64,000 bases of DNA from Marsupella aquatica (lineage: Eukaryota > Marchantiophyta), in contig OZ316893.1 of NCBI GenBank assembly GCA_973895155.1, forward strand, positions 22,196,001 through 22,260,000, read 5' to 3'. How positions within the stretch are numbered: position 1 is the stretch's first letter; each line of letters opens with the position of its first letter. The translations under genes and the position numbers were made by a program. Positions 24,601 to 35,055 of the stretch are shown one piece after another. The notes beneath the pieces are model-generated. The model was not told the origin of the DNA, made no database searches, and saw only the letters and a program-made list of their open reading frames with translations.

Positions 24601-24652
24601 CAGTAAAGAGGAGTAAGCAAAGAGCTCTGCTAAAGGATGGCCCCCTCCCCAT
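21607..24652 (-). CDS. Galactose oxidase / glyoxal oxidase-like copper radical enzyme, secreted
   Basis: Three exons on the - strand: 24652-24239, 23555-22853 and 22145-21607 (introns 683 and 707 nt, GT-AG, phases 0 and 1), giving 551 aa. The N-terminus is a signal peptide region (MGRGPSFSRALCLLLFTVAL). Plant glyoxal-oxidase-like (GLOX) proteins oxidise small aldehydes or alcohols to release H2O2 in the wall or apoplast. All copper-radical centre residues known from fungal glyoxal oxidase have counterparts: Cys115 (NTWCSSG) and Tyr167 (RWYATDQ) for the Tyr-Cys cofactor, Tyr388-His389 (RMYHSTANLLPDG) and His489 (ATHSYSQGQR). The order is kelch-type beta-propeller, then the C-terminal DUF1929-type domain. 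The frame is intact, so the enzyme is probably active. The substrate cannot be told from sequence. Confidence 0.95.
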
Positions 24653-26970
24653 AAGTGAACTTCTGTCTTCTCAGGCGAATTGCCTTGAGCTTCGCCGCCT
24701 ACAAGAGAGTACCATGACATTTGACGGAAGATCCAACAGTCGCAAGCTGCATCGGAGCGGACGGGAGAATTGTATCGACATCGAGAAACCCAGACTTCTC
24801 AGTCATCCCCTTCTTGTGCTCCTGACTCGTTGTTCTTTCATCTGAGCAGCCACTGCTATCCAACGCGATGTAGGGGCAATCTACGAGCCATGAAGATCAT
24901 GAAAAACTCATCGTCTACGTGTAATATGGATCGATCGAAGACTCCAGAAATTTCTGCTTTGTGGGCATAACTCACCCTCTTGCTAGGAGTAGACCAACTT
25001 ATTCTGCTCATACTTGATCGATCGATAGAATGAGAGATGCTAAACCTGATCCAGAGAACACCTTATGTTTGCAAATGATAGCTCGAAAATCGTCGAGTCC
25101 TCGTGAGAAGCTACAGCACAAGATCATCGACGAGTTTTCAAATTGTTGGTTTTCAATCCTTGATTTTGAGAATCGACTGTCATATGGGGTCCGCTTCAAA
25201 TCAGAGAGTGGAAGTGTTTCATGTATATCCTCTTCACAGTAAATTAGAAATTTGCCCCCGAGTCCCCTGCCCCCGGGTCCCTGATGGCTACAGAACTTAC
25301 GGCCCTTGCTGGCGGTTTCTCATTCAGGAGAGGCTGCTAAAACGTTGCATACAAGTATATATTAGTCCAGAGCTGTAGAAGAGGGAGATCACGCTACAGG
25401 ATCAATCCAAGCGTCATGAGATGAGGAAGGAATCAAGGACATTCCCTTTCGGACGCTGCAAAGAGGAATCATGGAGAATGTACAAACACTGCCACCGCTC
25501 GTGCAACACCCAGAGCAGCCAATTGGCAGAGGAATTCAGTCAGTTGCACGGATGAGCAACTGCTGCCTGCCTCATAGAATCAGCGGAGCTAGGGAGAGAG
25601 TGTCTGGAGATGCAGAGGAAGGCGGCTACACTACTTCATGAAGAGGAGACGAGGAACCAGGTCCAAAGCGTTCCTTATGGATGCTAGGAGCCACCAAATG
25701 AAAAAAACACATGCTTGCTGAAATCAAAGCAGGTGTGGAAACTTTCAGAAGTCAGGCGTCGGGGTCCATTCAACACTCACAGCTTTGGATGAAAAGTAAG
25801 ACACGCCGGACAAAAAATAGGAATTGAAAGATGCATAGAGTAAAGATTACAAGCAAGGCCTGGGCAGCTCGTTCAACGTCGGCTGCGTGTTCTCAGTGGG
25901 GCGGAAATGCGGGATTCCGTGTCCTACTTTCAGTCCTGCTTTGTTATACAGTAGAGTGGGGTGTAAAAAGTGCGATATGGGGTCCACAGCTGCTACTTTT
26001 CCCCACGTCACGACCTCCATAGCTAGAACGTTGCACATGTACTGTACACGCAAAAGTGCCCAACTATCAGAGTGTGAGGTTTTCCTTTTCTGGCACGCTG
26101 AGTTGCTGGCAGATTTGACTGCCTCCGCCCTCTGCTCTACTATATTAATTATAGGGATGTCCAGATGTCCACCAGTCGGCAGTCGCAGATCAGATCTAAG
26201 CCAAGCCGCCACCCAGTACCCTGATCCAAGGGTGCCATAATTGCATTATTACCTTGAATGAGTGAATCAGAACGTATCGGCCAATAAATTAAGTTTTTGT
26301 CTCGAGCAGGACCCACTGAATTACTGAAGATGAGCGATGCGCGTGGAGATGAGTAGGCCAGGGAGTTAATAGAAGCTTCAAGCAACCAACAATATTGTAC
26401 AGCCGAGGTAGACTAAGAAACCCTCCAGAAGCAAAAGGATCGTTCGCCGGCAATTGTGTCGTGTCGTTCGGTCGTAGGTAGAACGATGTAGAGTGTACAA
26501 AAGCGGTTGAGTGAGAATGGAATGTCAGCTAGCAACTCTTTGTCCCGTTGGAACATACGGCATTGCGGCGGGCTGAGCTCTGCCAACCGCACCCCTTGCA
26601 ATTGTTCGGAATTAAATGGCAACCAGATCATGCTAGTGAGCAGTGCGTCATGAAATCGATGCTCGATGGAAATACCGACGGATATCCTGTCGTTTCTTCG
26701 AAGAAAGTGAGGATGGACAGGACTTTTCTCGATTGGAAAGCGATGCCCTCACTAGCACTCCGAAATGTTCTTAGTTTCCAATCGCTTGATTCTAGTTGTG
26801 TTTGCGTCATTTGCGTACAATTCTGCTCTTAAATGCCACAGAAAGCCCATCCGCTAATTATATGATGTAATCGGGTATGAGAGTTGAGAATATTGCAGCC
26901 AACCATGGGATCCTTCATCTCAACGTTTCCAGAGTTTCTAGCACAGATCAACCTCGTTTGATCTGGTAGG
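24653..26970. other. Intergenic; oxidase promoter side, no gene recognised
   Basis: Open frames on both strands reach about 120 codons (for example 26212-25847 on the - strand), but none has a recognisable motif or splice partner. The first several hundred bases should contain the promoter of the - strand oxidase gene. I could not pick a convincing TATA box. Confidence 0.3.
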
Positions 26971-26973
26971 CCT

Positions 26974-27131
26974 AGGAGGTATTTGCTTGATGGGACCAAC
27001 ATGAAAAGTTTTACTTGATAGGACCCTGAGTGATCCAGACCCTTGATTTTACCTTGAATCAACGCACCTAATACTTCAGGGTCCTATAAGTAAAACTTTT
27101 TATTTTGGGGTCCCATCAAGCACATACCTTT
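26974..27131. repeat. Foldback element with ~57 bp arms
   Basis: The arms at about 26974-27030 and 27075-27131 are imperfect reverse complements, sharing 'tgcttgatgggacc' and 'agttttacttataggaccctga'. The loop is about 45 nt. This is compact and non-coding, as in a MITE or foldback transposon. Confidence 0.75.
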
Positions 27132-27299
27132 TGAGCTTCAGTGTACTTTAAAGTGCATGCATCCATGAGTTTGAGTCAAGTTTTGTTGAACTGAAGGGAA
27201 ATCACCACAATAGTAAGCATGACTTGACGAACTTGACGACAGCATAAGTCATGTTCCTGCAAAATTTCACGGATTCCGAAAATCCGAATCTGAAGAACC

Positions 27300-27605
27300 C
27301 AATCGAAGGTTCAATTCATTTCCAGAGATCCTGTCAATCAGTGTAGTGTCACAAAAGTAAATTCGACGATTCAATTCCATTTTCAGCGACCCTGTCAATT
27401 ACTGTAGTGTCGAGACAGTGCAATCGTATCCTCAGAGCTCACAAATCGACGATTCTATTCAGTTTTCAATTATCCTGTCAAAAATACTGTAGTGTCAAGA
27501 CAATGGATTCGAATCCTCACAGCCCAAAATCGACGATTCAACTGAGGATTTAACTCGATTTTCAGAAAGGCTGAGTGTCAATTACTGCGGTGTCGAGTAT
27601 ATATT
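27300..27605. repeat. Degenerate tandem repeat, ~4 units of 60-85 bp
   Basis: The units share 'tcgacgattcaattc.atttcag', 'cctgtcaattactgtagtgtc' and 'gagacagtgcaatcg' in the same order. Spacing varies between 60 and 85 bp and the units have diverged. Non-coding. Confidence 0.6.
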
Positions 27606-28904
27606 CGTGGAGTTTTCCGATGCACGTAAATTAAGAAAAAAAGAACGTCGAAATGTCGGGTGCAGTACAGAAATTGGTTTCAGAAACAGTCATGCGAATT
27701 GAGTTGACGAGAGACTCGAGAGCACAACAGACAGTAGTACATCGTGTGCTTTGGTCATGGTCATCACTGCTAGGGTTGAAAAGGGACCTTTTAAATGCAC
27801 ATCAAAATCTGTACTTCCCTAAGTGGCACGTGATCCCAAGTCTAAGAGACTAAGAGACTTTTCATACCATGATAATCTTCTGTTATTGTTTTAATGAGAT
27901 GATGGGGTGTCAAACCTCAAAATTTGATGGATTTATGGAAAAATAATAATAAACTATCAAATTCATGATCTTAATTTTCTGTCATAATGCTTGTCATAAT
28001 GACTGAAAGCTACTGCCATTTGCTTATGGCCCAAAACCATTGTCGGCAACTACATGAACTTTTGAGACCCCTTACTAGAGTTTTCATTAAATTGGCAAGG
28101 AGGGTGAGTCCAGCATACTCTTAAAGGTTTTTTGGCTAGGTTTTTTGTTTTTAGCCAGTGTGGCCAATGCCAGCCACACTAAGGGAGAAAATGTTAGGAA
28201 ATGCTAGGAATATTCTTTATCAGTTTTTACTGGAATATATCCTGACCATCATATATCATGAATTGGTATGTATAGGATTTCCATAAACTGATAAGGACTG
28301 GTATGTATAGGATAACTGTGGTGTAGGCTGGGGTTACTACAGTAGCTTGTTTAACCCTGTGACCAGAAAATGACCCTCCATGACATATCAACCACCTGGT
28401 ACACTGCCACACATGTATGTATAGGATGATGGTTGGGCTTAAAAGCTTATAACCCTGTGACCAAAAAGTGAGTAAAATCTGGGAAGCTTTTCCTAACATC
28501 CTGGGAGCAGGGTTCACCCTAGAACCCATTGCCAGACCTCCTTTATATAATGTAACACCCATCCCCCAAAAAACCACTGATCATGAGTATTGGGTAAAAG
28601 ATTATGGAAATAGCAAGTACTTCCAAAAATGGTTACACGCAAGTAACATGTAGCAAGTACCTCCAAAAATGGTTACACACAAGTAACCTGTATTCCGGAC
28701 AAACACTTACTTGAGGAGGTGGCTCACAAGTACATTTCTGTGGAAGTACACCTGGAGGACACTGGCGAGCCGGCCAAGAGTGTCTTGGGAGGGGCTGGGG
28801 CAAACTTATAGTCAGGGCTGTCGAACTTATACTTAGAGTCAACCCTCAGGAGTACTCTCTTACCTCATCATGATTGTGGTGAATTTCTCATAGTTATTTT
28901 CAAA
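27606..28904. other. Intergenic with a fragment of the dispersed repeat family
   Basis: Around 28115-28260 the phrase 'ttttagccagtgtggccaatg' and the following AT-rich sequence resemble the family at 1955-2665 and 13190-13450. Short direct repeats 'tggtatgtataggat' occur at 28264-28312. No gene is seen. Confidence 0.3.
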
Positions 28905-29375
28905 ACTTCCCTTTGTTTAGATCACACTAAGTAATCCAGAGGAAGGATTTGGCAAACTTTTGCCAAAAAAACAAAAAAAAAACTACCTGATACCCTCGAG
29001 CTCAAAAATTCCCTTTGTTTAGATCACACTAAATAATCCAGAGGAAGGATTTGGCTAACTTTTGCCAACCAAAAAAAAAAAACCTACCTGATACCCTCCA
29101 GCTCAAAACTTCCGTTTGTTTAGATCACACTAAATAATCCAGAGGAAGGATTTGGCTACCTTTTGCCAATACAGAAAAAAAAACCTTACCTGATACCCTC
29201 GAGCTCAAAACTTCCCTTTGTTTAGATCACACTAAATAATCCAGAGGAAGGATTTGGCTACCTTTTGCCAAAACAAAACAAAAAAACCTACCTGATACCC
29301 TCGAGCTCAAAACTTCCCTTTGTTTAGATCACACTAAATAATCCAAGGAAGGATTTAGCGAAAAGGAAAAAAAGG
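28905..29375 (+). repeat. Tandem array, 4.6 copies of a ~102 bp unit
   Basis: The word 'ttccctttgtttagatcac' recurs at about 28907, 29009, 29110, 29212 and 29314, with a spacing of 101-102 bp. Each unit contains an A-run (about 10 A) followed by 'cctgataccctcgagctcaaa'. Copies are highly similar; they differ mostly in the A-run and by single bases. The last unit breaks down after about 60 bp. No coding potential. Confidence 0.92.
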
Positions 29376-32300
29376 CCAAAGGAAAAAAAAACCCTGCCTG
29401 AAACCCTCGAGCCGCCCTGTACCGACCACCAGCCCGTTTCCACTACCTACCCTGCCAAACCTGCCCTTTTTTGGCTGCCAAGCCGGGCCACCCCTGCCCT
29501 AGCCTACCGTACCGACGTCCCCCCCCCCCCCCGCCCCCCACCCAGAGGCCCAGACCCTAGTTCCGAAGTGCCCGGAAACCGTCTTGTTGTCATTTTTCTG
29601 CCCTCTCCTATCACTGCCCCCAAAACAATATGATTAGAGGACAGTAATCAAGCCATTCGCCTGGCCTGCCCGCAGCCCGCTCCACAGTCCCCACGGAAGT
29701 AACACGGGGCAGGCAGGTTAGGCAGGTCAGGGCTGCGGACAAAACAAAACAGAGACGCGAATGGGGCCGTTCAAAAATTTGCACCAACTATAATTTTTCA
29801 ATTTCCCGTCCAAAACAGAGCAGAAAACAAAATTAACATGTGGTCAGCTACTTTTCAGTCAAAGCTACCGTTTCAGAATTCAGACCCGAGCACCACCAAA
29901 ACGACAAAATCCTGATGGGGCGGCGCAAACCGGATGGTAAGGTACTAAGGTGAACGTTGGATAGATGAACGGCAAATGTTCCCCACGGTCAGGCCGTCAG
30001 GGTGACCGGAGCTCACAGGCAAGCAATCCTGGGCAGCTGGTGGGTTGGCTGCTCGCCAGCTTCTGTAGCTGACTCTTCAGCTGCCAAACAAATACTTCCT
30101 TCTTTACTAATACTTTGGTGACGAGTAATATATAATAGCCTGATTATTTGTTATTAGACCAATAGAAATGAAGACAAAAAAAAATCAATCCCGCAAATAA
30201 AAGAATTCTATGTTATATCCCGTTCATTTTTGCCCCCATCACTATTGTTTGTCCACCCTCACTTTCAAGTTTTGTCTTTACAAGCCCTACTACCTTATTT
30301 TGAACATGAATAGAGTTGAGAATAATAAAATATAGACAGAATATTCACTAGTGTAATAAAGTATCAATAGATAACAGGAAACAGGAAACGCACTTGAGAT
30401 ATTTTTCTATCAAGAGAAAGGTCCAGCATACAAATTTCATGGCTAAAAATTAGAGGACCAAGGGTCAGGAAACCAAAACAGCTGAAAATTAAAAACAAAT
30501 TGCACTGCAATTTACCAAACACTTACAGTTTCTTTATGCCTCTGTTCCCATTTCCTTTGGGTCTAACTCTATGTTCCATTCTTCTTTTGATAATTTGTAC
30601 AAAAAGAAATTAGGATTTTTCTTGTATTATAAATTCTTGCACACATGAAGCATGGTTTAGCTGCATCACAATACCTCCAAAAACTCGCCCCATCCGATCC
30701 TTTTCTTTCACTCCCACCCCATATTTTGATTCATGCCCCCTTAGATCGACGAAAACCCTAGCCCCATTTCCATTTCATCTTTGCCCCAAGTTTGTGTCCA
30801 CCATATTTTCAGTTTTGTCTTTACTAAGAGTCATTGTGAGCTTTAAAAACGATGATTGAAACCACGGTACATGTCATCATTTTAACATACATCATTATCT
30901 CCATGCACGTCCTTTATTCCATGCACATGAATTTTGGTGGGGCCTTATCATTCTTTTCATGCACATATTTTTTTGTATCCACATACATTTGGGTGGGGCC
31001 CTAGAGTCACCGTCTAGAGGCTTCATTCTAGAAGCCTAGACCCCAACTTTAGCTTCCCTGCACACTTTATAAATAAGATTGAGAATTACGTCCAAAGGTT
31101 TTAATGCAGACCATAACCTTGGAAAGTAGCTTTGCATTGTGCTTTATTAGTAAGATATATAACCATTCCAAAGAATAAAAATACCAAATAGGGAGAGAGG
31201 ATAGCAAGGGCAGAAGACTCAATAAGGAGGGGAAAGAGAAAAAGGTAAAGACCACAAGAGTACCAAGGAGGCCCACAAGCCCAAGAGCCCACAAGCCCAG
31301 GAGCCATATTGCAAAAAAACAAGAGCCCACATATGAGCAGAGAAGACAACAGTGAACCCCACTTGATGGAAAACTCGGAAGCTTGGTAGAGCTCCAGAGT
31401 AAGATGCATAGGAGACTCATGCAGAGGAATCTGTCTAGAAGCCCTAAAAGTTACAGCCGTAATGGGCCCTATGAAGAATGGTAAAAAGTTTGGACCCACT
31501 GAGGTCAAATGACATCCTCTCAAAGGCCGCTAGGACTGAAACAAGGGGACACAGTGTCCATTCTATGCAAAAAGATCACATGTGCACTCAGAAATTGGTC
31601 AAAGCTAGGGGTAGAGAGCTCCAAAGATCTCAAGAGCAAGGGTAAAAATAGATCCCCAAGGTTGAGCTGATAGTGTGATATTTGCATGTGGTTTTCCATT
31701 GGGTCTTGTCTTTTAATGCTGCCCACTCTCCACCACAAAAGGTGAAGACATGAAAGTCTCTCCTCACATTTCTGATTGCATGTGTGTATCCAGAGTTTTC
31801 TCTATTAGGGACATTTTATAAGCACCACCTTGCACTTATGATGCCATTTCCCATAGTAATTAAGTGGGTACCCAAGCCAAAATACCACAAAGAGATCAAT
31901 GGCTAAGGAGAGACTAAAATCAATGTGAGAAACCAATTGCAAGCCAATAAATGAATTGGGGCTGTCAATGTCCTTGCCTCTATTTAAGTTCACAGAAGTG
32001 GCGGTCAGGCTTGTACACAGAATTGTCCAAAACCAGGGGCCAATTCCTTAGCCATATAGTAGGGCGCGTCCTTTATATTCGAGGTGGCTATCTTCAGCCA
32101 GGAATCTAGATTCTAGAAAGTTATTTAGCTTTTCTTGAAAGTGCTCTGTTTGTTTTCAAAAACAAATCTTTTGAAGCTCCCAAAATATTCAGTACCTGGG
32201 CCTTTCGCATGCAGTATATGGCCAAAACTCCTAAGCAATATGCACCACCCAGATTTGAACCACAATCCTCAACAAAATCAAGGTCAGTGAGCCACCAAAC

Positions 32301-33209
32301 AACATATAGTACATTAGAATGTTTATCCTGGAACATACTTCATTTGTTTTTGTCTTGTAGCTATTGACTTTCACATTAGAATACAAAGCTAATTCCAAAA
32401 TTCATTTTTTGAATAGCTAAATTATTGTGATTTGAGAAGGGTACCTAAAAGTCCTGATGCTAGCATTATCAAATTTCATATGTTTGTCGTTAGTGTGATC
32501 ATCAAGTAAAGTGTGCACTATAGAATGAACTATATGTACGACTAAAATACAAATATTATATAGAATGAAATATATGTACGACAAAAACACTGAAGTAAAT
32601 TTAGACCTCAATATGGACAGTTTTGAGGAAGGTGTATATCAGGTATGCTCTCTTAGGATAGTGGTCTCGACAATTTTGGTGCATTCATGGCATCTTTAGG
32701 TTAAATCTCTATTGTGCCATTGCGGATGCGGTCAAATTTCTGATTGGCCCTTATGGATACAGATACTATACTGTAAAAATTATCTGTTGAGCCTCATAAA
32801 AAAAAGCCTAAAAAGCACATGTGGGTAGGTACAAAATTAAAGAGAAATATATCAATAGGGAGTAATTTTAAGGGGGGTAAATCAGTGCTTATTATAAAAC
32901 TGAAGGGGTCTTAAATAAAATTTAAATTTCACTGAGAGATACATAGACCAATAAGACACCTGACAATTTCAATAAGGGTCATCAGTTGAGCAGGTTGTAT
33001 GGGCTTCGCTAATAATAAGGGGACATCAATGAGTCCTCCTGGGCTGGGTTTCGCTATCCCTTTCCTGGAAAAATGCAAAACAAAACCAGATTCACTCAGG
33101 CCATGTAAATGATCTACAATAGAATTTATGTAGCTATGCATTCATCTTTTTTTGCAAATCAGTCATACTGTACTGAAATTCCAATATTTCCCTGCTCATG
33201 CTCGTGCAG
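29376..33209. other. AT-rich intergenic DNA with repeat fragments
   Basis: A pure C run (about 29520-29532) opens this stretch. Between 30240 and 31060 two copies of a phrase like 'tttgtccacc..tttcagttttgtcttta' occur, and also 'ggtggggccctagagtca..gtctagaggcttca' at about 30992-31025. The latter is also found at about 11550-11580 and in part near 49905-49925, so a dispersed family is present. Open frames at 31067-31523 on the - strand are hydrophobic but match nothing I know. Confidence 0.35.
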
Positions 33210-33305
33210 GACCCAGATCCTTTGAGAGCACTTTATTTGGGCGAGGGCAATGTGGGGCTGGGCCCCAGTCACCAGACCAACGCCATGATTTGTAGAATAG
33301 TAAAG
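33210..33305 (+). other. Orphan exon-like segment (32 codons)
   Basis: The segment is bounded by a good acceptor (tgctcgtgcag) and donor (AAAG/GTAACT) and is open in phase 0 for exactly 32 codons, including RALYLGEGNVGLGPSHQ. The composition looks protein-like, but I do not recognise it and no partner exon was found nearby. It could be a piece of a gene carried by a transposon, an exon of an unseen gene with long introns, or chance. Confidence 0.3.
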
Positions 33306-35055
33306 GTAACTTTTCGTTCTATCATTAGCGAAAGTAGATTTCTGTTTGTGGGGCGAAAGCGGCTTTTTGGATTTTATCCATTTATCCCGAGGAGACGATT
33401 CATCGAAAACTTCTTTGCTTTTGAAGCCTGTTCAATTTCAAAACAGAAGAAATGTGACCGACTTAATCAACGCTATATGATGTTGGAGAAATGCGACCAG
33501 GCTGAGAGGTGTTGCTGCTGATCAGGCCACATCCCGAAATATGTTTTCCTGCATGGGGATAGAAAATTGTCAGGACTTGTATCCTCTTCACTCAGCTCTC
33601 ACCTCAATGTTCAATTCCGTCTCGGCAGAATTTAACACAATGTTGTCTATGTTCTGTTCTCTTTGCATAGGGCATCACATGAATAAGTTAAGGGCTTAAA
33701 AGTTATTCGGTCGGCTTTCTGGCCATTAAATTGATTCATCATAAGTGAAGAGCTCGATAAACGAAACTAGTTCAAAAATTCAGAACTTTCAGAAGAAAAT
33801 AAAATTTTGGCAGTCGCCCACACAGCAGCTCAAGAACGCTACCGAATATCCGTCCCTTGGAATTATAAGTTTCGGATATTAAGACCGAAATCATTGCTGC
33901 AAAAAGAGCCGGGACGACAAAAAGCAAATTTTCTATTCAACTGCTGTCAGGCCTTATCTTAGCAGTATATTAGCAGCATTATGGCCCAAGTCGACAATAA
34001 TTCATTCACAACATACATAACTTTTACATTCAGGTTTCGTTCTGACCAAATGCGGCACGTGTGGATTGCGGAGGCACAGCTCCGATAAGCCAGACAAGTC
34101 TCAATTAAGCATGTACTAGTAGCTGATTTATGCCTAGCTTTGCTCAAATTGAGGCCCAGGACTATGCCACGCCTCAAAACATGCATCACAGCAGTGAATG
34201 TGGAGACACACCTTTGGTCTTGACCTCACCTTATCATAAATCATGCGACATGACCCATGGCCCTCAACTTTGTAGGCAAGATACAACACATCATAGTCTT
34301 CCCCAATTCATGTACCCAGTGCCGGCTTGCATTCTGCACTGTGTTGCCAGTACCCCACGATATCCTTAAGGATTTGAAAAAACAACTAGAAACGTTAGGT
34401 ACAGTTCTATGACGAGGGCTGTACGCTGAGCGGCAGGATCTGTGTGAGCTTTCAATCCCTCTGAGCTTCTCACAGGTAACAGAATCTTAATGCCTCTTTG
34501 CCTTTAGTCAAAGCATCTGACTTAGCGAGATACGGAAGTCTGCTACATTGCAAATTTAGCTCATTTCAGATTGAAAGGCAACTTATGTCCCGCTTCCACA
34601 GACGAAGGCCGGCAAAACTTTCACTCAGGCTTCCAAAACAGTCTTCAGCACAAACATGCTCCATGAAATGAAATTTGCACGAGTTACGGCTAATTCTATT
34701 GGAACTACATAGCCTTGCTGAAAGGATAACACCTGAGTTTGTCCCAAAGTAAACTCTTTACATATTAATGGCAATAAACTAACCACAGCACAGACATGTG
34801 TAGATGGTATTGTTGAAACTATGCACCAAATCGATATAAGCCTATCATAAATCCGTGTGTCACCTCGAAACTGACCGAAGCAATACAATAAACTAGACAC
34901 AAGATCGAGTCAAAATCTTACAAGAACCCGGAGGCACGCTACCTAAAGATTATGAAATGGGTATAGACATCTGATGCTCAGAGCCTTCCCCAACGGTTTA
35001 CGAAGACATTCTGTGAAGATGGATTTCTTCAGCTTTGTGGTCGCATTCCAGTGCA
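33306..35055. other. Intergenic; 3' side of the SR protein gene
   Basis: No gene was recognised. The 3' UTR of the - strand SR gene is expected in the upper few hundred bases. Frames here are short and not conserved-looking. Confidence 0.3.

Noticed and set aside
31067-31523. Hydrophobic - strand frames of 117 and 140 codons
   Set aside because: Leu/Ser-rich strings in two registers over the same DNA, with no conserved motif; treated as chance frames in repeat DNA.
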